In this document: positions 6,757-11,936 of the stretch, piece by piece
Layout of the letters: each line of letters begins with the position of its first letter
How positions within the stretch are numbered: position 1 is the stretch's first letter
From: an uncultured Collinsella sp.
GTDB taxonomy: Bacteria; Actinomycetota; Coriobacteriia; Coriobacteriales; Coriobacteriaceae
Length of the DNA: 13,238 bases
Reading direction: 5' to 3'
Assembly (NCBI GenBank): GCA_900555515.1
Contig: USLO01000033.1
Location: 1 to 13,238, forward strand
Notes under the pieces: generated by a model
Told to the model about the DNA's origin: nothing
What the model saw: only the letters and a program-made list of their open reading frames with translations
Database searches by the model: none
Program-made: the position numbers and the translations under genes

Positions 6757-7821
6757 ATGAACAACAGCCTCCGCGGTCGCGACTACATCAACATCCATGA
6801 TCTCTCCTCCGAGGATTTCCGCTATCTCATCGATCTTGCCTGGAACCTTAAGGCTCAGAAGAAGTCTGGTGTCGACCAGCGCTACTTCCCCGGCAAAAAC
6901 GTCCTCGCCAACTTCGAGTGGGGCTCGACCCGTACTCGTTGCGCATTCGAGACCTCCTGCAATGATTTGGGCATGGGCTTCACTTATCTGACCAACTCCC
7001 ACATGGGTGACTGCGAGACCGTCAAGGATGCCATGCGCGTCTTTAACGGCATGTACGATCTCATCGTCTACCGCGCACAGAAGGACGAGCAGTTCCTCTA
7101 TGACGTCGCCGACCTGGTTGACATCCCGGTCATCAATGCCCTTACTCTCGGCGATCACCCGACTCAGATGCTCGCTGACGCTCTTACGATGGAAGAGCAA
7201 TGGGGCGGTCTGCGTACGAGCCGCGGCAAGAAGATGGCTTTCGTTGGCAACTGCGCCGGCGCCCCAGTGTGGTATGGCCGTCTGTGCGCTATGCTCGACA
7301 TGGACTTCCTCGCCATCGGCCCCGACGACCTCCGTCATCAGATGTGCAAGGAAATGATCGAAGAGGTGGAGGCCTGCTACGCCAAGTACGCTCCCAATAG
7401 GACCTTTACCATCACCTCTGACCTCGATGCCCTGGATGGCGTTGACGTTATCGTTACCGAGGAGTGGCGCTACATCAACCCCGAGTGCGGCGAAGAGGTT
7501 CTGGATCCCGACGACTACAACTCCTGGTTGGGCGATGCCGAGTCTCTGTACCCCTATCGCGTCACCAGCGAGCTGTGCAAGCGCACCAACAATCCCGACA
7601 TCTTCTGCATGCATGAGCTTCCCTCTGTCCACAACGCGGATCACCGTGTTGGCAAGATGCTCCTCGACCAGTGCAAGAACGACCTTCATCGCGAGATCAT
7701 CACCGAGGGTTTCGAGATTGCCGACGAGTGCTTTGAGGCCAACGCTTCGGTCATCTTCCGTGAGGCAGAGAACCGTCAGCACACCATCAAGGCCGTTATG
7801 TGTGCCCTTCTGGGTCTCTAG
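6757..7821 (+). CDS. Aspartate/ornithine carbamoyltransferase-family protein of unknown specificity
   Basis: A 354-residue member of the transcarbamylase superfamily. The carbamoyl-phosphate half is intact: STRTR at 57-61, YRAQ near 105-108, HPTQ at 134-137. The C-terminal EAENRQHTIKAVM (336-348) is also typical. The half that binds the second substrate is not: the site of the HCLP motif reads HELP (286-289), the ornithine-enzyme DxxxSMG region reads TEEWRYINPE (about 234-243), and the loop after FVG reads NCAGAPVW (165-172) rather than the Asn-rich ornithine loop. The GLY motif of putrescine carbamoyltransferase is also absent. The start at 6757 follows GAAAGGA; an in-frame upstream ATG at 6697 would add 20 residues lacking a ribosome site. 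Expected role: phosphorolysis of the ureido product of the deiminase to an amine and carbamoyl phosphate. The amine cannot be named from sequence. Confidence 0.87.
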   Translation: MNNSLRGRDYINIHDLSSEDFRYLIDLAWNLKAQKKSGVDQRYFPGKNVLANFEWGSTRTRCAFETSCNDLGMGFTYLTNSHMGDCETVKDAMRVFNGMYDLIVYRAQKDEQFLYDVADLVDIPVINALTLGDHPTQMLADALTMEEQWGGLRTSRGKKMAFVGNCAGAPVWYGRLCAMLDMDFLAIGPDDLRHQMCKEMIEEVEACYAKYAPNRTFTITSDLDALDGVDVIVTEEWRYINPECGEEVLDPDDYNSWLGDAESLYPYRVTSELCKRTNNPDIFCMHELPSVHNADHRVGKMLLDQCKNDLHREIITEGFEIADECFEANASVIFREAENRQHTIKAVMCALLGL

Positions 7822-7832
7822 GAGCTGCGTCA

Positions 7833-9098
7833 ATGGAAAATGCAAAGTTAAAGAGCAGCAAGGTTTACGCATGGGTTCTCGTAATCGCGCTCGGCCTTAT
7901 GTCTGCCGGCACGACCGGATCCTATAGCGTCATCGCGGGCTCCTTCGTCGCACCCGTGTGCGAGGAGTTCGGGTTTGACTATTCCATCTTCTCGTATTAC
8001 TTCACCGCAACGCTCATTGGTCTTGCGGCAGCTCTTCCGTTTGTCGGAAAACTCATTCCCAAGGTCGTTGGCAAGGTTTGGCTCCCCGTTGTCGAGCTTA
8101 TTTTGCTCGCTGCCGGCGCAGGCATGGCCTTCTACACCGAAGTCTGGATGTTCATCGCCGCTGGCGCCCTGATTGGCGTTTGCTTCGCCTTCACCACCGG
8201 CGTCGCTATGTCCGACGTTATTGACCAGTGGTTCAAAAAATCTGGTGGCCTGGCAATCGGTCTCGCTTGGGCAGTGAACTCGATTTACATGCTCATCATG
8301 AGTCCCGTCATCACCTCTGTCATCGAGGCCGCTGGCTGGAGAACTGGTTATCTGGTGCTCGCCGGTGTTTCCGCAGTGCTCATTCTCCCAGCTTCCATTC
8401 TGATCATTCGCTACAAGCCTCAGGACAAGGGCATGCTGCCCTATGGCTACGTCGAGGGCGAGACGGTCACCGAGACCGAGGAGACGACCGAGGATAGCAC
8501 GCGTGGCGTTAGCTATGCGCGCGCCATTAAGTCGCCTGCCTTCTTCTTCTGCATCGGCTTCCTCTGTCTCGTTCAGCTCACTTGCTGCATGAACCAGCTC
8601 TTCCCGACGTATGCTTCCGAGGTTGGTTTTAGCCCCATGGTGGGCGGCTTCATGGTATCCGCTGCATCGCTCTTCGATCTGTTCCTCAATCCGATCGTCG
8701 GCACCACTTGCGATAGGTTCGGCAGCACGAAGGCCATTCTGGGCTGGCTCGCTGTCTCCATCCTCTCCTTTGTCATGCTCATGATGAGCAGCGGCAACTC
8801 GACGCTCAGCATCCTCGCAGCAGGCGTGAACGACGTAATGTACGTCATCGCTGGCACTGCCCTGACCGTTTTGGTTATGGATGTCTTTGGCTCCCGCGAT
8901 TTCGGTCGCATCTTCGCGCTGATCTGCTCCGTGGGCTATATCGTCGGCGCCTTTGGCATGCCCGTTATGATGAAGGTCTATGAGCTTGTCGGCTCCTTCC
9001 AGGGCGTCTTCATCTTCTGCATCGCATGCAACGTTATTATCGGCCTGTTCTTGCTGCTGGCAAAAAAGACTGGTAAGAACCTCTCCTGGGACGAATAG
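7833..9098 (+). CDS. OFA-like MFS transporter, MFS-2
   Basis: A 421-residue polytopic protein with about 12 membrane segments and a central charged loop rich in Glu/Thr (near residues 205-230). It is an OFA-type major facilitator and close paralogue of MFS-1 at 3173. The start at 7833 is preceded by AGGAG, which overlaps the stop codon of the carbamoyltransferase gene 11 bases upstream. That spacing implies translational coupling and makes this the third gene of the deiminase operon. Codons are strongly C/G-ending, like the two enzyme genes and unlike MFS-1. Known deiminase pathways use an antiporter exchanging the guanidine for the amine product; by position this protein should do the equivalent job. 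The OFA group's preference for carboxylates suggests a substrate carrying a carboxyl group (inference). Confidence 0.88.
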   Translation: MENAKLKSSKVYAWVLVIALGLMSAGTTGSYSVIAGSFVAPVCEEFGFDYSIFSYYFTATLIGLAAALPFVGKLIPKVVGKVWLPVVELILLAAGAGMAFYTEVWMFIAAGALIGVCFAFTTGVAMSDVIDQWFKKSGGLAIGLAWAVNSIYMLIMSPVITSVIEAAGWRTGYLVLAGVSAVLILPASILIIRYKPQDKGMLPYGYVEGETVTETEETTEDSTRGVSYARAIKSPAFFFCIGFLCLVQLTCCMNQLFPTYASEVGFSPMVGGFMVSAASLFDLFLNPIVGTTCDRFGSTKAILGWLAVSILSFVMLMMSSGNSTLSILAAGVNDVMYVIAGTALTVLVMDVFGSRDFGRIFALICSVGYIVGAFGMPVMMKVYELVGSFQGVFIFCIACNVIIGLFLLLAKKTGKNLSWDE

Positions 9099-9120
9099 TT
9101 CGATTCGTCTTAGACATACG

Positions 9121-9140
9121 CTGTAGGGCTTAACCTGCAG
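9121..9140 (+). other. Small hairpin ahead of the operon terminator
   Basis: CTGTAGG and CCTGCAG pair (one G-U) around a short loop, in the 3' untranslated region after MFS-2. Its role is unclear; it may assist the terminator that follows at 9149. Confidence 0.4.
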
Positions 9141-9148
9141 CCGCTTTG

Positions 9149-9177
9149 GGGCATCGACTAACATCGGTGCCCTTTTT
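9149..9177 (+). terminator. Intrinsic terminator of the deiminase operon
   Basis: GGGCATCG (9149-9156) pairs with CGGTGCCC (9165-9172), with one G-U pair and an 8-base loop, followed directly by TTTTT (9173-9177). It lies 50 bases after the MFS-2 stop and marks the end of the operon. Confidence 0.85.
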
Positions 9178-9182
9178 CATCG

Positions 9183-9215
9183 AATGTGACAAAGGAGCAG
9201 CCACTTTGTCACATT
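9183..9215. repeat. TGTGACAAAG palindrome, copy 2
   Basis: AATGTGACAAAG (9183-9194) and CTTTGTCACATT (9204-9215) form perfect 12-base arms around a 9-base loop, starting 5 bases after the operon terminator. Compared with copy 1 the arms are 2 bases shorter and the loop larger, so it has drifted. Confidence 0.8.
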
Positions 9216-9232
9216 GAGTGGCATGTAAATGG

Positions 9233-9410
9233 AGGTCTAATACTTTTCCGAGAAGTGAACGAGTCAAAATGGACCTCCGAAGCGTCGACACTTTTGAGAT
9301 GCAATTTTCTGCGGTTTTACCAGCAAAATCCTGCGGTTTTGACGTCTAAAAATGTCGATGCTTCGGGGGTCCAAAAACGGTCGTTCACTTCTCGGAAAAG
9401 TATTAGACCT
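9233..9410. repeat. 178-bp long inverted-repeat element
   Basis: The outer arms are 30 bases each and perfect (9233-9262 and 9381-9410; the left begins AGGTCTAATACTTTTCCGAG). After a 7-base unpaired interval, inner arms (about 9270-9296 and 9347-9373) match again with three differences, two of which would still pair as G-U in RNA. The centre holds two direct copies of CTGCGGTTTT (9309-9318, 9331-9340). No open reading frame here looks real. It could be a non-autonomous mobile element (MITE-like) or a large structured RNA or DNA cruciform. I see no clear target-site duplication. Part of its interior and its right flank recur at 10594-10643. Confidence 0.8.
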
Positions 9411-9461
9411 CGTTGTATGGGGTGCGGCTGGAGGGTGGTCATCGTTCAGTAGCTACCTCTT

Positions 9462-9487
9462 CCTTGTGAATCGCCTGAAGCACAAGG
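9462..9487. repeat. Small inverted repeat in the dus upstream region
   Basis: CCTTGTG (9462-9468) and CACAAGG (9481-9487) pair around a 12-base loop. Apart from this, the bases from 9411 to 9495 show only the GTATGGGGTG word at 9415-9424, which is repeated at 10634-10643; no gene is visible. Confidence 0.35.
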
Positions 9488-9495
9488 CATAATGC

Positions 9496-9526
9496 ATGTG
9501 ACAAAGGGACGGCCCCTTTGCCTCAT
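9496..9526. repeat. TGTGACAAAG palindrome, copy 3 (degenerate)
   Basis: ATGTGACAAAGGG (9496-9508) faces CCCTTTGCCTCAT (9514-9526). The right arm has mutated, with two mismatches in the outer stem. It ends 14 bases before the dihydrouridine synthase start and so lies in its leader. Confidence 0.65.
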
Positions 9527-9540
9527 TGATTTGAGAGTAG

Positions 9541-10500
9541 ATGTTGATGATTCTATCGTTGGCCCCTATGGAGGGGATTACCGGGCATGTGTTCCGTCGC
9601 GTGCATGCGGAGTGCTTCGGCGCGCTCGATTGCTATTACACGCCGTTTTTGCCGCCGCCGCGGGTGGGAAACCGCTTTGGCGGCAAGGCGTTTAAGGAGA
9701 TCGATCCTGCCAATAACCAGGGGCTCAACGTAGTGCCTCAGCTGATGTCCAAGAACGCGGACGAGTTTGTGTGGGCGGCACAGGTGCTCGCCGACATGGG
9801 CTACCGCGAGGTCAATCTCAACTTGGGTTGCCCTTCGAGAACGGTTGTCGCCAAGGGCAAGGGCTCGGGTTTCTTGCGCAATCTCGACGAGCTCGAGGCG
9901 TTCTTAAGCGATGTGTGCGAGCGGTCGCCGTTGCCGGTATCGGTAAAGACCAGGCTGGGGTTGGAACGCGATGACGAGTATAAACGTGTGCTCGATCTGT
10001 ATTGCCGCATGCCGTTGGCAGAGCTGATTGTGCACCCGCGCGTACAGAAGGACCGTTATACGGGCTCGCCGCGCAAGGAGTTTTACGGCGAGACGCTGGA
10101 GCGTGCGCCGTTTCCGGTGGCCTATAACGGCGACATTTTCGATCTTGAGGATATGGATGCGCTGGTGGAGGCCTATTCCGGCACGCGCCACGTGATGCTG
10201 GGGCGTGGCCTGCTCGCGAACCCCGCTCTGGCTCGCATGGTCAACGGCGGTCCCGCTGCCACGGCAGTCGAACTGCAGCGTTTCCACGACACGCTGTTTG
10301 CGGCCTATGCAGAAGAGATTGGCGGCAACGCGGTCTTTCGTATGAAGGAGTGGTGGTTCTACGCCAAGTGCGCTTTCGCCGACCCCGCTACCGTTCACAA
10401 GCTCGTACGTAAGACCAAAAAAGTCGACGAATACCGCGCCGCCGTCGAGCGGGTCTTTCGCGAGCAGCCACTCGCACCCATAGCTCGCTTCCGCGGCTAG
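9541..10500 (+). CDS. dus: tRNA-dihydrouridine synthase
   Basis: A 319-residue FMN-dependent TIM-barrel enzyme that reduces uridine to dihydrouridine in the tRNA D-loop, at normal family length. Diagnostic segments in order: LAPMEGIT at 7-14 (FMN-binding start of the barrel), VPQLMS at 65-70, NLNLGCPS around the catalytic C97 followed by the KGKGSGFL loop, VKTRLG, LIVHPRVQKDRYTG, PVAYNGDI, and MLGRGLLANP (phosphate binding). A C-terminal helical domain carries RMKEWWFYAK. The start at 9541 puts LAPM at the usual distance; ATG at 9547 is an alternative, and the ribosome site (GAGAG) is weak. It is a single gene between repeat-rich gaps. The exact subfamily (DusA/B/C) is not resolved. Confidence 0.92.
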   Translation: MLMILSLAPMEGITGHVFRRVHAECFGALDCYYTPFLPPPRVGNRFGGKAFKEIDPANNQGLNVVPQLMSKNADEFVWAAQVLADMGYREVNLNLGCPSRTVVAKGKGSGFLRNLDELEAFLSDVCERSPLPVSVKTRLGLERDDEYKRVLDLYCRMPLAELIVHPRVQKDRYTGSPRKEFYGETLERAPFPVAYNGDIFDLEDMDALVEAYSGTRHVMLGRGLLANPALARMVNGGPAATAVELQRFHDTLFAAYAEEIGGNAVFRMKEWWFYAKCAFADPATVHKLVRKTKKVDEYRAAVERVFREQPLAPIARFRG

Positions 10501-10505
10501 TTAGA

Positions 10506-10553
10506 CATCGGGGACGTTCTTTAGCGACTAGTCATTTAAGAACGTCCCCGATG
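10506..10553. repeat. Perfect 16-base inverted repeat after dus
   Basis: CATCGGGGACGTTCTT (10506-10521) and its exact complement (10538-10553) enclose a 16-base loop that contains the small palindrome GACTAGTC. It begins 5 bases after the dus stop codon. There is no T-tract, so it may act as a 3' end structure but is not a canonical terminator. Confidence 0.8.
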
Positions 10554-10569
10554 ACTACCCGCAAAAACT

Positions 10570-10622
10570 GTACATCAGCATCCAAAGATGTCGAAAAATG
10601 TCGACTTTGGATGCTGGTGTAC
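10570..10622. repeat. Inverted-repeat element with TGTCGA direct repeat in the loop
   Basis: GTACATCAGCATCCAAAG (10570-10587) and CTTTGGATGCTGGTGTAC (10605-10622) pair over 18 bases with one G-U or mismatch position. The 17-base loop is ATGTCGA-AAA-ATGTCGA, a direct repeat. The 11-mer AAAAATGTCGA (10594-10604) and the downstream GTATGGGGTG (10634-10643) both recur in or just after the 178-bp element at 9233-9410, suggesting a shared family. Confidence 0.7.
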
Positions 10623-10670
10623 ATGTTTAGGCCGTATGGGGTGGGGCCTTGGGCGGACGGGATGCGCATG

Positions 10671-10916
10671 CTAGAGCAGGTTCTTCTGTACCCACGCGAT
10701 GATGTCGCTCGACTCGTAGAGCGGCTTTCCGTCGATGAACAGGCAGGGAACCTGGCGTTTTCCGCCGATGGCGACGAGTGTCTGCTCGGCTTCGGTATCG
10801 GTAGAGATATCGCGCTCGGGAATGGTCACGCCGTTATCGGCAAAAAAGTGCTTGACCTTTATGCAATACGGGCAGCCGGTCATAACGTACAGCGTGAGCT
10901 CATGATTAGTAGCCAT
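10671..10916 (-). CDS. Glutaredoxin-like thiol-disulfide oxidoreductase
   Basis: An 81-residue single-domain thioredoxin-fold protein of glutaredoxin/NrdH size. It has the CPYC active site at residues 14-17 (after LYVMTG), the cis-proline segment QVPCLFIDG and the C-terminal LYESSDIIAWV helix that follows a glutaredoxin's glutathione-binding loop. It would reduce disulfides or glutathione-like mixed disulfides in the cytoplasm, or supply electrons to a reductase. The start at 10916 is chosen because GGAG lies just ahead of it and the beta strand LTLYVM follows at once; an in-frame ATG 13 codons upstream is possible but lacks support. It lies 51 bases downstream of the XRE/TipAS-like regulator on the same strand, so co-transcription is likely. 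The electron donor cannot be told from sequence. Confidence 0.88.
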   Translation of the reverse strand: MATNHELTLYVMTGCPYCIKVKHFFADNGVTIPERDISTDTEAEQTLVAIGGKRQVPCLFIDGKPLYESSDIIAWVQKNLL

Positions 10917-10967
10917 GGGTCTCCAATCGGTTGAGGTTTCGATTGAAATACCCAAAGCAGCCTCGGT

Positions 10968-11795
10968 CTATGCGCGCGTCAACGACGACTCGATGGCCTG
11001 GACCAGAAACGCCGTGGCTCCGGTGCCGCAGGGCTTGTCGTAGTAGTCGATAAAGCGCTGGTCGGCGAGGTAGCCGTGGGCGAGCCCCAGGTATGCTTCG
11101 TCTTGGGGCTCGTGTCCCCAGTTAAGGCCAATCCATCGACGGTGCATTGCGACAAGCTTGCGGGCCTCATTGCTCTTTGGATCGCCATCGCCCATGGCAA
11201 TCGAGAGCTGGCCCAGAATAGCGCGTTCAAGTTCCTTCATGTCGTTCCATGTCTCGGGGTCCATATCCAGCAGTGCTTCGTTTGCTACGTCGATCGCCTC
11301 GTCGCCATAGCGCGCCCGCGCCTCGGCACCGTAGCGCTCCTCGTTTTCCTGCACGGTGCGCCAGCGCTCCAGTTGCGGTAGCACGGCGCCCATGAGCGAG
11401 ACGGCTTCGTCGAGCGACATGCCGGTGTTTTGTGCCAGGCGCGGGGCACAATCCTCGATCATTGCCTCCATTGTGGTTTCGTAGGTGTACTTGCCGCGGT
11501 CATAGCACCACTTGCAGTAATGGTCGGTCGTGGCTCCCGTGGCGTCGGTGCCGCAGTCTTCGGGCGTGAGTATCATGCCGCAGCTCTGGCAATAGTGCTC
11601 GGGCATTTCGAGCAGATGAGACAGAGGCTCGCCGGTCACGGCGGCAATGAGCTTCATCATGTCGATGCCCGGTGTGACCTCGCCGCGTTCCCAACGGCTG
11701 ACGGCTTGGCGTGTGACGAAGAGCTTGGCGGCGAGCTGCTCTTGGGTAAGGTGATGGGCGCGACGGATGGCAATGAGCTTTTCTGCAAAGGCCAT
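10968..11795 (-). CDS. XRE-type regulator with zinc ribbon and TipAS-like domain
   Basis: A 275-residue three-part protein. Residues 5-60 are a Cro/C1 helix-turn-helix (LTQEQLAAKLFVTRQAVSRWERG). Residues 68-100 are a putative zinc ribbon with C69, C72, C94 and C97 as ligands (YCQSCGM ... YCKWCYDRG). Residues about 155-272 match the TipAS pattern: YGDEAI, a WNDMKELE helix, GDPKSNEARKLVAMHRRWI, YLGLAHGYLADQRFIDYYD and AFLVQAIESSL. TipAS domains bind thiopeptide-like compounds and other drugs in MerR regulators such as TipAL. Here the domain is joined to an XRE head instead, an unusual combination. The start is supported by AGGAG. A glutaredoxin gene follows on the same strand; a drug- or redox-responsive role is inference. 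The TipAS call rests on pattern memory only. Confidence 0.85.
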   Translation of the reverse strand: MAFAEKLIAIRRAHHLTQEQLAAKLFVTRQAVSRWERGEVTPGIDMMKLIAAVTGEPLSHLLEMPEHYCQSCGMILTPEDCGTDATGATTDHYCKWCYDRGKYTYETTMEAMIEDCAPRLAQNTGMSLDEAVSLMGAVLPQLERWRTVQENEERYGAEARARYGDEAIDVANEALLDMDPETWNDMKELERAILGQLSIAMGDGDPKSNEARKLVAMHRRWIGLNWGHEPQDEAYLGLAHGYLADQRFIDYYDKPCGTGATAFLVQAIESSLTRA

Positions 11796-11825
11796 AGCGG
11801 CTCCTTTCTGCTGGTTGATGGCTTA

Positions 11826-11854
11826 AGCATACGCGGCGGCAGGCGCCCTTCCAA
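11826..11854 (-). promoter_or_regulatory. Probable promoter of the XRE/TipAS regulator
   Basis: On the minus strand TTGGAA (complement of 11849-11854) and TATGCT (complement of 11826-11831) are separated by exactly 17 bases, a reasonable SigA-type promoter. The start codon is 31 bases further on. The palindrome at 11855-11869 abuts the -35 box. Confidence 0.5.
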
Positions 11855-11869
11855 GCAACCGTTGGTTGC
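11855..11869. promoter_or_regulatory. Candidate operator in the regulator/TrmO intergenic region
   Basis: GCAACC-GTT-GGTTGC is a perfect 6-base inverted repeat directly upstream of the proposed -35 of the XRE-type regulator. This size and position fit an autoregulatory binding site for that protein or for another regulator. Only one copy is seen in the window. Confidence 0.4.
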
Positions 11870-11923
11870 ACGACTGCGGACCGCGGCGAAGAATTGCGCG
11901 CAACGTCCCACGCCTCCATGCCG

Positions 11924-11929
11924 TACAAT
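11924..11929 (+). promoter_or_regulatory. Possible -10 box of TrmO giving a leaderless mRNA
   Basis: TACAAT ends 7 bases before the ATG at 11937, the usual distance from a -10 box to the transcription start. No Shine-Dalgarno sequence precedes the ATG. The -35 region is poor. A leaderless transcript, common in Actinobacteria, would explain this. Confidence 0.4.
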
Positions 11930-11936
11930 GACCGGC

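Noticed and set aside
6718..7872. Long open frame on the minus strand opposite the carbamoyltransferase gene
   Set aside because: Antisense shadow of a conserved enzyme; its translation resembles no family I know.
7848..9164. 438-codon open frame on the minus strand opposite MFS-2
   Set aside because: Highly charged, low-sense translation typical of the complement of a membrane-protein gene; it also runs through the operon terminator.
9186..9452. 88-codon plus-strand frame across the repeat region
   Set aside because: It is formed by the two inverted-repeat elements and has no ribosome site or protein-like pattern.
9178..9540. CRISPR-like array
   Set aside because: The repeats are inverted, not regularly spaced direct repeats, and there are no cas genes nearby.
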